Below are positions 8,281-18,807 of a stretch of 64,000 bases of DNA, piece by piece. Made by a program: the position numbers and the translations under genes. The notes under the pieces are model-generated. The model searched no databases and was not told the origin of the DNA. It saw nothing but the letters and a program-made list of their open reading frames with translations. Source of the stretch: Trichothermofontia sichuanensis B231 (GTDB lineage Bacteria > Cyanobacteriota > Cyanobacteriia > B231); contig NZ_CP110848.1 in NCBI RefSeq assembly GCF_026240635.1, positions 4,235,741 through 4,299,740 on the forward strand, given 5' to 3'. Positions within the stretch are counted from its first letter, which is position 1. Each line of letters opens with the position of its first letter.

Positions 8281-8750
8281 CGGTGATAAACATCCAGGGC
8301 GACGTGTTTAGGAACAAGATGATCGATCGAGCCATCAAACCGGGCCACTTCCTTGACAACACTACTGCTCAAAAAGCTATGTTCTGTCGAAGTAGCCAGG
8401 AAGACAGTTTCAACTTGATCAGCCAACGTTTTGTTGGTATGAGCCATCTGTAGCTCTAGTTCAAAGTCTGATAATACCCGTAACCCCCGTAAAATGACCT
8501 GAGCGTTGCGGGAACGCACATAGTTTACCGTTAGCCCGCTGAAACTATCCACCACCAAATTAGGTAAATGGGCCGTTGCGCGGCGAATTTGCTCCATGCG
8601 CTCTTGGACGGTAAACATTGGGGTTTTATTGGGATTTCGCAGCACTGCCACGATTACTGTCTCAAACAGCTTACAGCCGCGCTCGATAATGTCGAGGTGC
8701 CCTAGGGTAATAGGATCAAAGCTGCCGGGATAAACTGCGATCACGGTCAC
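8187..8750 (-). CDS. coaD: Phosphopantetheine adenylyltransferase
   Basis: Penultimate step of coenzyme A synthesis: ATP plus 4'-phosphopantetheine gives dephospho-CoA. The nucleotidyltransferase fold is clear: [17 protein letters not shown] carries the T/HxGH site, [22 protein letters not shown] is diagnostic of CoaD, and [14 protein letters not shown] is the ISSS-type motif. The normal ~160-residue enzyme ends near YHRCCA; a 25-residue Pro/Gln-rich tail follows. The gene ends ATG TAG just after a GGAGGG sequence. It overlaps the Cdv3-like gene by 94 bp on the same strand. Confidence 0.95.
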   Translation of the reverse strand: MTVIAVYPGSFDPITLGHLDIIERGCKLFETVIVAVLRNPNKTPMFTVQERMEQIRRATAHLPNLVVDSFSGLTVNYVRSRNAQVILRGLRVLSDFELELQMAHTNKTLADQVETVFLATSTEHSFLSSSVVKEVARFDGSIDHLVPKHVALDVYHRCCAKTPLGLTPIVTDQATPADPPQQQEGIM

Positions 8751-8952
8751 TCCAAGAAAACAATCGAGGATTTCTGCCCCACCTCATTCAGCCAGGAGTA
8801 TTACAGACTGACTAGAAGCCTATCAAAGTTATACCATTTTGCCCAACTGCCCCTGGTGTTAACCCCAGTAAATTTAAGGAAAGTCGCATGTTGCATTTGG
8901 TAGAACCCCACTACCCTGCTCTACCCGGAATGCCTGTGGCTGTGACGCCTGT

Positions 8953-9696
8953 CTACAGGGCCGACGATCGCCGGAGCACTGAGGCTAAGTCAGTTTTCCC
9001 AATTTCTTGCCACCCCATTGCTGGTAACGCAGCGGTCACCGTCCTTGGGAACTGCTGCCATTGCACCCAGCTTTGTCGCACTAACCAGAGGCCACTACTG
9101 CCCACCAAGCCGGCAATTGCCAGGCCAATGATCCCATCCAACCAAACCCAATTTAAGAACAGGATGGCGATCGCGGCCATGATCACGCCGATCGAACTGG
9201 CCAGATCGGCCAACGTGTGCAAAAAAACTCCCCGTAAATTCAGATCCTGCTGACTGCCGGGGTGTAATCGCCACAACCCGATGCCATTAATCAACAGTCC
9301 CACGATCGCTGTTAGCAACATGGGAAGGCTGATAACGATTGTGGGGGGATGATAAAGATGTTTGCACGCCTCCCACGCCATTAAACCTGCCATGAGCACT
9401 AGGCCGATCGCGTTCACGATCGCCGCGCCCAACTCCCAGCGAGGAGATCGGGAAGGGGCAAAGCGGTGTGTTAACCGGGTCATCGCTGTTGCACCTAGGG
9501 CGATCAGGATGGCGATCGCATCGGCCAGGGTATGGCCTGAATCGGCTTGCAGGGCCAAGCTATGGCTCAATCGCCCGATCACCCACTCCAGGACTGCAAA
9601 CCCCAGAATTAACCACAGAATTGGCCCTAATACCCGAACTTTCTGGGTTGGATGCAGACGATCAAGACACGCTGGGTTTGAACACGGATAGAGCAT
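8953..9696 (-). CDS. Cation diffusion facilitator family transporter without cytoplasmic domain
   Basis: A 247-residue membrane protein of the CDF family, which exports Zn2+ or similar divalent ions in exchange for protons. Six hydrophobic segments are present. The metal-site motifs are HTLAD in the second segment (ADSGHTLADAIAI) and HTLAD again in the fifth (GVFLHTLADLASS), the HxxxD pair usual for zinc transport. Typical CDFs continue with an 80-100-residue cytoplasmic domain; here the sequence stops about 40 residues after segment six. The N-terminus has a short Cys pair (CSNPAC). Substrate is inferred as zinc or a related ion. Confidence 0.85.
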   Translation of the reverse strand: MLYPCSNPACLDRLHPTQKVRVLGPILWLILGFAVLEWVIGRLSHSLALQADSGHTLADAIAILIALGATAMTRLTHRFAPSRSPRWELGAAIVNAIGLVLMAGLMAWEACKHLYHPPTIVISLPMLLTAIVGLLINGIGLWRLHPGSQQDLNLRGVFLHTLADLASSIGVIMAAIAILFLNWVWLDGIIGLAIAGLVGSSGLWLVRQSWVQWQQFPRTVTAALPAMGWQEIGKTDLASVLRRSSAL

Positions 9697-9733
9697 GGAT
9701 GCAGCATACTCAAGGACAAGGAACGGAAAACCC

Positions 9734-10591
9734 TTAACCCGCTTGACGGCACAAAAAGGGAATGAGTACCTGAGTCACCTTCTCATGCCAGTCTTCTTGG
9801 GGATAATGCCCAACTTGTTCTAATTTGACAACCTCTGTTTGGGGAACAGCCCTCGCAAATTGTGCCGCCACACTAAAGGGCAACCAGGGATCTGCCATGC
9901 CCCAAGCCACCAGCGTAGGCTGTTCCCAGGTTTGGAAGCCGGTTTCAATTTCCGCCAGCACCGTCGGCAGTTGTAGGTTACGCACCGTTGCCAGCAGTGC
10001 CCGTCCCACCGCCGAGGTTTTTAAATAGGGCCGCCGATACACATCCAACGCCTCATCTGGAACACGATAAAAACCGCCCCCCTCCAGGGTGCGATCGATC
10101 AGCAGCGGGTCCTGGGTGAGCATATCACCAATGAACGGCAGTCCCAGTTGTTTCAGTTTCCAGGGTAGGCGGACTGCGGTTGTCAGCGGTGTGTTAAAAA
10201 TAGCAAGGCGCTCAATGCGCTCGCGGTGGCGCAGGGCATATTGCAAGCCCACGGAGCCGACAAACCCCTGAACAACCAGGGAAAAGCGATCCAGAGCGAG
10301 GGCATCAACAAAATCAGCTAGGGCACTGAGATAGGCATCGGGGGTGTAGTGGCCAAAGTCGCGGGGTTCCGGCTTACTGGAAAATCCAGAGCCGATCCAG
10401 TCCGGCGCGATCGCCCGCATCCCCTGTGCCGTTAAGACTGGTAAGACCTCCCGCCAGCTATAGCTTTGGGAAGGAATGCCGTGCAACAGGAGCACAGGTG
10501 GTAACCCCCGTTCCTGCACCGGGAGACCCTCCCGATAGAACCACTGTAAGCCCCCCACCTCAAGCTGCTGCTCCGTTACCTTCATGCCCAC
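9734..10591 (-). CDS. Alpha/beta-fold hydrolase-like protein lacking the canonical nucleophile
   Basis: A 285-residue alpha/beta hydrolase relative closest in look to haloalkane dehalogenases and epoxide hydrolases. The oxyanion segment LLLHGIPSQSYSWR, the PDWIGSGFSSKP loop, an acid in WGMADPWLPF and a His in VGHYPQED are all present. At the nucleophile elbow, where Ser or Asp is expected, the sequence is LVVQGFVGSVG, giving Gly109 at the catalytic position. It may be a pseudo-enzyme or use another residue; cyanobacterial relatives with a VQG elbow are known to me but their function is not. The start is ATG 10591. Upstream is 180 bp of intergenic DNA. Confidence 0.8.
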   Translation of the reverse strand: MGMKVTEQQLEVGGLQWFYREGLPVQERGLPPVLLLHGIPSQSYSWREVLPVLTAQGMRAIAPDWIGSGFSSKPEPRDFGHYTPDAYLSALADFVDALALDRFSLVVQGFVGSVGLQYALRHRERIERLAIFNTPLTTAVRLPWKLKQLGLPFIGDMLTQDPLLIDRTLEGGGFYRVPDEALDVYRRPYLKTSAVGRALLATVRNLQLPTVLAEIETGFQTWEQPTLVAWGMADPWLPFSVAAQFARAVPQTEVVKLEQVGHYPQEDWHEKVTQVLIPFLCRQAG

Positions 10592-10802
10592 CGTGAACCT
10601 TTACTCTCCAGCCAAGCAAAATGCCTCCCCCCAGTATGCCAGGATGTGGTCGGGAAAGCTGAGGATTTTGATAAACCCGCCCTAATTGATTCGGTAAATT
10701 GATGGGTAAAGGGTAGGGGTGGGTTACACCAATCGCTGGCTGGGAAAATCATGACCCCGATAAACCCGCCCAATGTGTATCGTTTGGTTCCAGGAGAGAC
10801 GG

Positions 10803-11975
10803 GTGACAGCAACAAAATCCTATGCCCTCATTCACGAATGGCTGACCCCCAAGGCGACAGGTGGTTCAGAATTGGTTGTGCAGGCCATCCTAGAGCAGAT
10901 AGATGCCGATCTCTACGCCCTCATTGATTTTGAGTCCACCAATCCCGACAGCTATCTCTACCAACGGCGGATCGGGACCACGTTTCTGCAACACTTTCCC
11001 CGCGCTCGCAATGGCGTCCAGAAATATTTACCCCTATTACCCCTGGCGATCGAACAACTGGATTTACGCCAGTACGATGTGCTACTGTCCTCCTCCCATG
11101 CCGTTGCTAAGGGAGTTTTAACCGCGCCCCACCAACTCCACGTATGCTACTGCCATACCCCCATGCGCTACGCCTGGGACCTCACCTTTGATTATCTCCA
11201 GGGGAGTCGGGCTGGTCACGGGCTAATGGGCTGGCTCACGCGCTATCTCTTACACCATCTGCGTCAATGGGATGTCATTACCGCCAACCGGGTGGATTAT
11301 TTCATTGCCAACTCCCACCATACCGCCCGTCGCATCTGGCGCTGTTACCGTCGGCCTGCTGAAGTGATCTATCCCCCGGTGAATCTCGATCGCTTTCAGT
11401 GCCAACCGCAGAAACAGGATTTTTACCTCACCGTTTGCCGTCTCGTGCCCTACAAGCACGTGGATATCATCGTCGAAGCCTTTAATCAAATCGATCGCCC
11501 TCTGATTATCATTGGCGACGGCCCGGATCTCCCGCGTTTGCGGCAGATGGCACGTCCCCATATTCAATTTCTCGGCGCCCAACCAAATGCGATCGTCGAG
11601 CAGCACATGGCCCAGGCCAAAGCCTTTGTCTACGCTGCTTGTGAGGATTTTGGCATTGCTCCCGTTGAAGCCCAAGCCTGTGGAACCCCTGTCATTGGGT
11701 ATGCTAGGGGTGGGGTGGGAGAAACCGTGCGGGATCTCCGCCAAGAGCCAGGGATGGGAACAGGTATCCTGTTTAGTCCCCAAACGGCTGCCGCCCTCGT
11801 CACCGCCATCGAGACCTTTGAGCAATACCAGTCCAAATTCAGTCCAGAAGCTATCCGTAGGCAAGCAGAGCGCTTTAGCCCTGCGGTCTTTGCCCAACAC
11901 TACTGCCGCTTTCTGGAGCGCTGTATCGCTGAATTTGACCGTCAGGCAGTGATGCGACCCTCACCCTCACCCTAG
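10803..11975 (+). CDS. Family GT4 glycosyltransferase
   Basis: A 390-residue retaining glycosyltransferase of the GT-B fold, probably adding mannose or a similar sugar during exopolysaccharide synthesis. The N-terminus reads SYALIHEWLTPKATGGSELVV, the family acceptor domain; the donor domain has VCRLVPYKHVDIIVEA and the E-x7-E region ACEDFGIAPVEAQACGTPV. I chose GTG 10803 over an upstream ATG (10773) because AGGAG at 10792-10796 is correctly spaced only for the GTG and the conserved sequence begins right after it. It is the first gene of the polysaccharide region, followed by the sugar transferase. Confidence 0.9.
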   Translation: MTATKSYALIHEWLTPKATGGSELVVQAILEQIDADLYALIDFESTNPDSYLYQRRIGTTFLQHFPRARNGVQKYLPLLPLAIEQLDLRQYDVLLSSSHAVAKGVLTAPHQLHVCYCHTPMRYAWDLTFDYLQGSRAGHGLMGWLTRYLLHHLRQWDVITANRVDYFIANSHHTARRIWRCYRRPAEVIYPPVNLDRFQCQPQKQDFYLTVCRLVPYKHVDIIVEAFNQIDRPLIIIGDGPDLPRLRQMARPHIQFLGAQPNAIVEQHMAQAKAFVYAACEDFGIAPVEAQACGTPVIGYARGGVGETVRDLRQEPGMGTGILFSPQTAAALVTAIETFEQYQSKFSPEAIRRQAERFSPAVFAQHYCRFLERCIAEFDRQAVMRPSPSP

Positions 11976-12206
11976 GGATGACCTAGCACCTTGCAATGAT
12001 CCCCTGCACCCTGCATCAGGGGAGTGAGCGTGTTTTCGCTTGCCCTAGCAAATCGTGTTCCAGGCCACAGTTCTGCGGGCGATCGCGACAATTTTTACTC
12101 CAGATTAGGGTCTCTATGCTTAATTTTACGACTTAGCGCACCGGATCAGGGGGATCTGGCTTTATGATGATGACTGTGTGTGGTGTGGATTGTTGTAAGG
12201 AGTAAA

Positions 12207-12935
12207 ATGACTGCCGAAAGCCAACTCCTCTCCGGCAAGTTAGTGCGTACACTAGTTAAGCGGGGGTTTCAACCGCTTGCAGTTCGAGGTAGACGCAGGA
12301 GACTATCTCGCAGCCTGGACCGGGAGTTTTCCAAACGTGTGTTCGATATTGTCTTCTCACTAGCGGTCCTGATTCTCTTCTCTCCCCTCTACCTGCTGCT
12401 CGCGCTTCTGATTGCGCTGAGTTCACCAGGACCGATTTTCTACGTCCAAACTCGAATTGGACAACATCACCGGCCTTTTGGCTGTCTCAAGTTCCGCACG
12501 ATGGTCGAAAATGCGGATGAGGTGTTACTGGAGATGCTGGCAACCTCGCCCAATGTCAGGCAGGAGTTTGAAGATAATTTCAAGCTGAAACACGACCCCC
12601 GGATTACCTGGATCGGTCGTTTTTTACGTCTGACCAGTTTGGACGAGTTTCCCCAATTCTGGAATGTCCTGATGGGCGATATGAGTGTGGTTGGTCCGCG
12701 ACCCCTTGTCCCGGAGGAACTGTACAAGTACGAGCACCATATCCATAAGGTATTGACCATCAAACCAGGGATCACGGGCTTGTGGCAGGTATCGGGACGC
12801 AATGATATCCCCTATCCACGTCGGGTACAAATTGATACCTACTATGTGGATTGTCACAATCTCTGGACCGATCTCTGGATCGTGCTCAAGACGATCGGGG
12901 TCGTGCTATTCCCGAAAAACAACGGGGCTTACTGA
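12207..12935 (+). CDS. Polyprenyl-phosphate sugar-1-phosphate transferase (WcaJ/RfbP type)
   Basis: Starts repeat-unit assembly by moving a hexose-1-phosphate from a nucleotide sugar to undecaprenyl phosphate at the inner membrane. The 242-residue protein has KRVFDIV followed by a long hydrophobic re-entrant helix (about residues 48-75), then KFRTM, DEFPQFWNVLMGDMSVVGPRP and KPGITGLWQVSGR, all signature blocks of the bacterial sugar transferase domain. It lacks the N-terminal membrane domain of long WbaP-like forms. Start ATG 12207 follows TAAGGAG at 12196-12202. Confidence 0.93.
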   Translation: MTAESQLLSGKLVRTLVKRGFQPLAVRGRRRRLSRSLDREFSKRVFDIVFSLAVLILFSPLYLLLALLIALSSPGPIFYVQTRIGQHHRPFGCLKFRTMVENADEVLLEMLATSPNVRQEFEDNFKLKHDPRITWIGRFLRLTSLDEFPQFWNVLMGDMSVVGPRPLVPEELYKYEHHIHKVLTIKPGITGLWQVSGRNDIPYPRRVQIDTYYVDCHNLWTDLWIVLKTIGVVLFPKNNGAY

Positions 12936-13116
12936 CTGGGGGCTGCGATCGCGATCGCCGGCCCATCTGGACAGTTTAGCGCCAGTTCATCCTTGACTAA
13001 GGCTTGACTAAAGCGACGCACCTGAGTCGTCTAATTTTGCTAAGGGACGTTTAGGGGCGCTTCTGCTTCTGCGTGAGATTGGGGCGTCGCTGTTTAGTTA
13101 GGGTTTAGTTAGGGCG

Positions 13117-13177
13117 ACCGCTGACATCGGTTGACAGGGTTGACACCAGTTGACATCAGTTGACACCAGTTGGGGGT
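13117..13177. repeat. TTGACA-type short tandem repeats upstream of gmd
   Basis: Several head-to-tail copies of a ten-base unit (TTGACATCAG, TTGACACCAG) lie 100-150 bp before gmd; a GTTTAGTTAGG doublet is just upstream. They could supply repeated -35-like sequences or be simple slippage products. The rest of 12936-13273 shows no gene. Confidence 0.55.
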
Positions 13178-13273
13178 GAGGGGGGTACCCTGATCAGGGC
13201 ATCTTGGGTGTGTCTTAGGCAAACCTTCAAGGCATGGCGAAGATAGATGATCAGGTGAATGAATGGGTAGGCA

Positions 13274-14356
13274 ATGATGACAGACAACAAACGCGCCCTC
13301 ATTACAGGTGTTACTGGACAGGATGGTTCCTATCTCAGCGAATTACTGCTGGAAAAGGGGTATGAGGTACATGGGATTATCCGCCGGACTTCGACGTTTA
13401 ATACCGATCGCGTTAATCACCTCTACGTTGATCCCCATCGGGAAGAGGTACGTTTTTTCCTGCATTATGGCGATCTGACTGATGGCACAACCCTGCGGCG
13501 GCTTTTGGAGCAGGTCCAACCGACAGAAATCTATAACTTGGGTGCCCAATCCCACGTGCGGGTGAGCTTCGATGCCCCTGAATATACTGTTGATACAGTC
13601 GGTATGGGGACTTTGCGGTTACTCGAAGCGATTCGTGACTATCAGCAGCGCACGGGGATTCGGGTCCGCTTCTACCAGGCGGGGTCTTCGGAGATGTTCG
13701 GCTTGGTACAGGAAATTCCTCAAAAGGAAACAACGCCGTTTTATCCCCGCAGTCCCTATGCCTGCGCCAAGGTGTATGCCCACTGGCAAACGATCAACTA
13801 TCGGGAGGCTTACGGGTTATTTGCCTGTAATGGCATTCTGTTTAACCATGAGGGACCGCGCCGAGGAGAGACTTTTGTCACGCGCAAGATCACGCGGGCG
13901 ATCGCGCGTATTATCAACGGCACTCAGCGTAAACTCTACCTGGGTAATTTGGATGCCAAGCGCGACTGGGGTTATGCCAAGGACTATGTCCGGGCGATGT
14001 GGTTAATGTTACAGCAGGACGCCCCCGATGATTATGTGATTGCGACGGGCGAAACCCATTCAGTCCGGGAGTTTTTGGATTTGGCGTTTGGGTATGTCAA
14101 CCTCAACTGGCAGGATTTTGTGGAGTTTGACGAACGTTACCTGCGACCGACGGAGGTGGAGTTGCTCATCGGTGATGCCAGCAAGGCCCGCCAAAAGTTG
14201 GGCTGGCAGCCCTCTGTCACCTTTCCAGAGTTGGTTCGCCTGATGGTGGATGCCGATTTAGTTGCCTTGGGATTGCCCACTCCTAATGGTGATCGCTCAT
14301 TGTCTGAGATTGATCAAGCATTTATTCGGCACGACTCTGGTCAACTAGTGCCTTAA
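13274..14356 (+). CDS. gmd: GDP-mannose 4,6-dehydratase
   Basis: Converts GDP-D-mannose to GDP-4-keto-6-deoxymannose, the first step to GDP-L-fucose or GDP-rhamnose. The 360-residue short-chain dehydrogenase has the NADP site [14 protein letters not shown], the substrate loop GSSEMFG, the catalytic YxxxK in [12 protein letters not shown] and the family block [19 protein letters not shown]. Two ATGs (13274 and 13277) can serve as start. Together with the next gene, fcl, it forms the GDP-fucose pathway, fitting the surrounding polysaccharide genes. Confidence 0.95.
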   Translation: MMTDNKRALITGVTGQDGSYLSELLLEKGYEVHGIIRRTSTFNTDRVNHLYVDPHREEVRFFLHYGDLTDGTTLRRLLEQVQPTEIYNLGAQSHVRVSFDAPEYTVDTVGMGTLRLLEAIRDYQQRTGIRVRFYQAGSSEMFGLVQEIPQKETTPFYPRSPYACAKVYAHWQTINYREAYGLFACNGILFNHEGPRRGETFVTRKITRAIARIINGTQRKLYLGNLDAKRDWGYAKDYVRAMWLMLQQDAPDDYVIATGETHSVREFLDLAFGYVNLNWQDFVEFDERYLRPTEVELLIGDASKARQKLGWQPSVTFPELVRLMVDADLVALGLPTPNGDRSLSEIDQAFIRHDSGQLVP

Positions 14357-14482
14357 GGGCGAGTAGAGAGGAGTCAAGGAAACCCTCTAAAATCTAAAAG
14401 ACACCTCAAATCTAAAAGACACCTTAAAAAAAGAATATAAAAACATCTCAGGTGAGCGTACTCAGGCGAGAGGAGCGGGAAG
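14357..14482. repeat. Direct repeat between gmd and fcl
   Basis: AAATCTAAAAGACACC occurs twice in tandem (about 14389-14425) in the AT-rich spacer, followed by an A-run. No gene is present. Function unknown. Confidence 0.5.
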
Positions 14483-15433
14483 ATGCAACCCCTGGACTTA
14501 AGCGATAAAAACATTTTGGTGACGGGGGGAGCCGGCTTCCTGGGGAAACGGGTAGTGGCCCAATTGGTGGCGGCGGGAGCTAACCCAGCGGCTATTAAGG
14601 TCCCGCGATCGCGCGATTGTGATCTCCGCCAACTGGCCCATTGCCGGGCGGCGGTTCGGGGCCAGGATATTATCATCCATCTAGCGGCCCATGTGGGGGG
14701 GATTGGCCTTAATCAGGCGAAGCCTGCCGAGTTATTCTATGACAACCTGATGATGGGTGCCCAATTGATCCACTGTGCCTATGAGGCTGGGGTTAAGAAG
14801 TTTGTCTGCATTGGCACAATCTGTGCCTATCCCAAGTTCACACCGGTTCCGTTCCATGAGGATGATCTCTGGAATGGTTACCCAGAGGAGACGAATGCCC
14901 CCTATGGTATTGCCAAAAAAGCCTTACTGGTGCAACTACAAGCCTATCGCCAGCAGTATGGTTTCAACGGGATTTATCTGTTACCCGTAAACCTCTACGG
15001 TCCAGAGGATAATTTCAACCCCGATAGCTCCCATGTGATTCCTGCGTTGATTCGTAAGGTCCATGAGGCCCAGCAACGGGGCGATCGCCAGATTCCGGTC
15101 TGGGGGGACGGTAGCCCGACGCGGGAATTCCTCTACGCTGATGATGCCGCCCGTGGCATTGTTATGGGAACGCAATTGTATGATGCGCCTGAGCCGGTGA
15201 ACCTGGGCACAGGGCAGGAAATTACTATCCGGGATTTGATTGCTCTGATCTGTGAGTTGATGGCTTATGACGGTGAGATCGTCTGGCAAACCGATAAACC
15301 CAACGGCCAACCTCGACGCTGCCTCGCCACCGATCGCGCTAAAACTGAATTTGGCTTTGTGGCCCAAATGCCTTTCCGCCAGGGGCTGGAAAATACGATC
15401 GCCTGGTATCGGCAACATGCTGGCGATTGCTGA
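14483..15433 (+). CDS. fcl: GDP-L-fucose synthase (3,5-epimerase/4-reductase)
   Basis: Acts on the Gmd product to give GDP-L-fucose. The 316-residue protein has the NADP motif [27 protein letters not shown] (diagnostic of GDP-fucose synthase), a Cys-containing [11 protein letters not shown], the catalytic Tyr/Lys in [12 protein letters not shown], and [32 protein letters not shown] precedes the ATG by a few bases. It is separated from gmd by 126 bp and is likely co-expressed with it. Confidence 0.94.
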   Translation: MQPLDLSDKNILVTGGAGFLGKRVVAQLVAAGANPAAIKVPRSRDCDLRQLAHCRAAVRGQDIIIHLAAHVGGIGLNQAKPAELFYDNLMMGAQLIHCAYEAGVKKFVCIGTICAYPKFTPVPFHEDDLWNGYPEETNAPYGIAKKALLVQLQAYRQQYGFNGIYLLPVNLYGPEDNFNPDSSHVIPALIRKVHEAQQRGDRQIPVWGDGSPTREFLYADDAARGIVMGTQLYDAPEPVNLGTGQEITIRDLIALICELMAYDGEIVWQTDKPNGQPRRCLATDRAKTEFGFVAQMPFRQGLENTIAWYRQHAGDC

Positions 15434-15578
15434 CTCCCTGGGCCATGAGGGACAGGATATCTTGTGCAAGAGCCATTTGTGCAAGAGCCATGCGGGTGTT
15501 ACGGGTTGCGATCACTCGCTGACACCAGACCGGTAAACCAGGGCGTTATAGTGTTAAGGATTATCGTCTGCTGTCCCC

Positions 15579-18500
15579 ATGCCTAAACGTCGTCAACGCT
15601 CGGATGCCCCATCGCAATCGGTTACTCAAGGTGCCAGCCCTAACCATAACGGTCATTCTGCCAACGACTACCTGGCCCCGCAACCTAACTGCAATAGCCA
15701 GAATATGATTCGTATCCGGGGCGCACGGCAACATAATCTGAAGAATATTGACCTGGATCTGCCCCGCGATCGCCTGATCGTCTTCACCGGGGTGTCCGGG
15801 TCCGGTAAATCTTCCCTGGCCTTTGATACTATCTTTGCCGAGGGGCAACGTCGCTATGTGGAATCCCTCAGTGCCTACGCCCGCCAATTTCTGGGCCAGG
15901 TGGATAAGCCGGATGTGGATGCGATCGAAGGCTTAAGTCCTGCCATTTCGATCGACCAGAAATCGACGTCCCACAACCCCCGCTCCACCGTCGGTACGAT
16001 TACCGAGATCTACGACTATCTGCGTCTGCTCTATGGACGTGCGGGCGAACCCCACTGTCCCCACTGCGATCGCTCGATTGCGCCTCAAACAATTGACCAG
16101 ATGTGCGATCGCATTATGGAACTGCCCGATCGCACCCGCTTCCAAATCCTGGCCCCAGTCGTGCGGGGGAAAAAGGGAACCCATAAAAAGTTGCTCGCTA
16201 GCCTCGCGTCTGAGGGGTTTGCCCGGGTGCGGATCAACGGCGAAGTCCGGGAACTGGGGGATGCAATCGAGCTGGATAAAAACCAGAAGCACACGATCGA
16301 AATTGTCATCGATCGCCTGGTCAAAAAAGCGGGCATCCAAGAACGCCTGGTCGACTCTCTCACCACCTGTCTCAAACATGCGGATGGCATTGCTGTGATT
16401 GATCTAGTGGGGGATGCCCGTGATGGCACAGTCGTCCCCTTAGCAGAGCGTGCCTCTCCTGCTAATCGTAGTGACCTTTTCCAAGTCAAGGTGGCTGAAG
16501 GGGAGGGGGCCTACGTCACGAATGGACATTCTCCGCCGACGTCAGACCAACTGACCACCCTGGTCTTTTCCGAAAACTTTGCCTGCCCCGAACATGGCGC
16601 CGTGATCGAGGAACTGTCCCCCCGGCTGTTTTCGTTTAACTCACCCTACGGGGCCTGTCCTGACTGTCATGGGTTAGGCAGCCTGCGGGTCTTTTCGGCA
16701 GATCTGGTTATCCCCAATCCTGCTTTGCCCGTCTATGCGGCGATCGCCCCCTGGTCCGACAAGGACAACACCTACTACCTGTCCCTACTCTTCAGCGTGG
16801 GCAACGCCTTTGGGTTCGACATCAATACCCCCTGGGAAAACCTGTCCCCAACCCAACAGGACATCTTACTCAACGGTTCTCCCGACCCCATCCTGATCGA
16901 AGCCGATTCGCGCTATCGCCAGACTAAGGGCTACTACCGCCGCTTTGAGGGCATCCTGCCCATGCTGCAACGCCAATACCAGGAAACCAACTCCGATCTT
17001 TACAAACAAAAGCTGGAACAATACCTGATCGATCGCCCCTGTGCTACCTGTGGCGGTAAACGCCTCAAACCCGAAGCCCTGGCCGTTCGCCTGGGTCCCT
17101 ATTGCATTACTGACCTGACCAGTGTTTCGATTCGGGACTGCCTGGAGCGGGTGCGATCGCTCACCGGGGAATCCACCCCTGGGGGGACACCGCTCCTCTC
17201 GCCGCGCCAGTTGCAAATTGCCGATCTCGTTCTGCGGGAAATTCGGGCACGCTTGCAATTTCTCCTGGATGTGGGGTTGGATTATTTGACCCTCGATCGC
17301 TCCGCCCTAACCCTCTCTGGTGGTGAAGCGCAACGCATTCGCCTAGCCACCCAGATCGGCTCCGGCCTCACGGGGGTTCTCTACGTCCTCGATGAACCCA
17401 GCATTGGCCTGCACCAACGGGATAATGGTCGTCTCCTGCGCACCCTCACCAAACTGCGCGACTTAGGGAATACCCTGATCGTGGTGGAACACGATGAAGA
17501 AACGATCCGGGCCGCCGATCATCTCGTCGATATCGGTCCCGGTGCCGGGGTTCACGGGGGACAAATTGTCGCCCAGGGAGATCTGGCTACCCTGATGAAT
17601 GCGCCGGCTTCCCTCACGGGGGCCTATCTATCGGGTCGCCGCCGCATTGAAACCCCAACCCAACGGCGGGCAGGCAACGGTCGCAGCCTGCGCTTAAAAA
17701 ATGCCCGGCGCAATAACCTGAAAAACTTAGATGTGGAAATTCCCCTCGGCAAATTGGTGTGCATCACAGGGGTCTCCGGCTCTGGTAAATCCACCCTGAT
17801 CAATGAACTGCTCTATCCTGCCCTGCAACACCACTTTGGCCACAAGGTCCCCTTCCCCCAGGAGTTGGACGAAATTAAAGGCTTAAATGCCCTGGATAAG
17901 GCAATCGTCATTGACCAGTCTCCCATTGGCCGCACACCGCGATCGAACCCCGCCACCTATACCGGCACCTTCGACGCCATTCGTGATCTCTTTGCCCAGA
18001 CGATCGCGGCCAAGGCACGGGGCTACAAACCCGGCCAGTTCTCCTTTAACGTCAAGGGGGGCCGCTGCGAAGCCTGTGCGGGGCAAGGGGTTAACGTCAT
18101 CGAGATGAACTTTCTGCCCGATGTTTATGTCCAGTGCGAAGTGTGCAAAGGTGCCCGCTATAACCGGGAAACCCTTCAAGTCAAGTACAAAGGCTACTCG
18201 ATCGCCGATGTGTTGAACATGACCGTCGAAGAGGCCCTTGACTGTTTCCAGAACATTCCCCAGGCCGCCACCCGTCTACAAACGCTGGTGGATGTGGGCT
18301 TGGGCTACATTCGCCTGGGGCAACCTGCCCCCACCCTCTCCGGCGGTGAAGCCCAACGGGTCAAGCTAGCCTCGGAACTCTCGCGGCGGGCCACGGGCAA
18401 AACCCTCTACCTCATTGATGAACCCACCACCGGCCTATCCTTTTATGATGTTCATAAGCTCCTTGATGTCGTCCAACGTCTGGTTGACAAGGGCAACACC

Positions 18501-18692
18501 GTGCTGGTGATTGAACACAACCTTGATGTCATCCGCTGTGCCGACTGGATTATTGACCTGGGGCCAGAAGGGGGCGATCGGGGTGGCGAAATCATTGCGG
18601 CTGGAACACCCGAACAGGTTGCCCAAGTCCCAACCTCCTACACAGGTCAATATTTACGGCCAATTTTGCCAGCATTCGCCACCCCCATGTAA
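15579..18692 (+). CDS. uvrA: Excinuclease ABC subunit A
   Basis: DNA damage sensor of nucleotide excision repair, working as a dimer with UvrB. It carries two ABC ATPase halves: [19 protein letters not shown] and [16 protein letters not shown] in the first, [15 protein letters not shown] and [16 protein letters not shown] in the second. Zinc modules are visible as CPHC, CPDCHG with CATCGG, and CEACAGQG with CEVCKG. The 1037 residues include a 42-residue polar N-terminal extension before [17 protein letters not shown] 15705 is an alternative start nearer the usual length. It is flanked by polysaccharide genes but functionally unrelated to them. Confidence 0.96.
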   Translation: MPKRRQRSDAPSQSVTQGASPNHNGHSANDYLAPQPNCNSQNMIRIRGARQHNLKNIDLDLPRDRLIVFTGVSGSGKSSLAFDTIFAEGQRRYVESLSAYARQFLGQVDKPDVDAIEGLSPAISIDQKSTSHNPRSTVGTITEIYDYLRLLYGRAGEPHCPHCDRSIAPQTIDQMCDRIMELPDRTRFQILAPVVRGKKGTHKKLLASLASEGFARVRINGEVRELGDAIELDKNQKHTIEIVIDRLVKKAGIQERLVDSLTTCLKHADGIAVIDLVGDARDGTVVPLAERASPANRSDLFQVKVAEGEGAYVTNGHSPPTSDQLTTLVFSENFACPEHGAVIEELSPRLFSFNSPYGACPDCHGLGSLRVFSADLVIPNPALPVYAAIAPWSDKDNTYYLSLLFSVGNAFGFDINTPWENLSPTQQDILLNGSPDPILIEADSRYRQTKGYYRRFEGILPMLQRQYQETNSDLYKQKLEQYLIDRPCATCGGKRLKPEALAVRLGPYCITDLTSVSIRDCLERVRSLTGESTPGGTPLLSPRQLQIADLVLREIRARLQFLLDVGLDYLTLDRSALTLSGGEAQRIRLATQIGSGLTGVLYVLDEPSIGLHQRDNGRLLRTLTKLRDLGNTLIVVEHDEETIRAADHLVDIGPGAGVHGGQIVAQGDLATLMNAPASLTGAYLSGRRRIETPTQRRAGNGRSLRLKNARRNNLKNLDVEIPLGKLVCITGVSGSGKSTLINELLYPALQHHFGHKVPFPQELDEIKGLNALDKAIVIDQSPIGRTPRSNPATYTGTFDAIRDLFAQTIAAKARGYKPGQFSFNVKGGRCEACAGQGVNVIEMNFLPDVYVQCEVCKGARYNRETLQVKYKGYSIADVLNMTVEEALDCFQNIPQAATRLQTLVDVGLGYIRLGQPAPTLSGGEAQRVKLASELSRRATGKTLYLIDEPTTGLSFYDVHKLLDVVQRLVDKGNTVLVIEHNLDVIRCADWIIDLGPEGGDRGGEIIAAGTPEQVAQVPTSYTGQYLRPILPAFATPM

Positions 18693-18807
18693 AGAAATCT
18701 TGATCAATACCGATTAGCCGGCAGTGGCTTAAGTATATTTTCACGAAATACCCAAGTTAGTGAGAGCCAGAGAAAGTCAACGCAGAACTTGACCTTAGAT
18801 CAACAAA

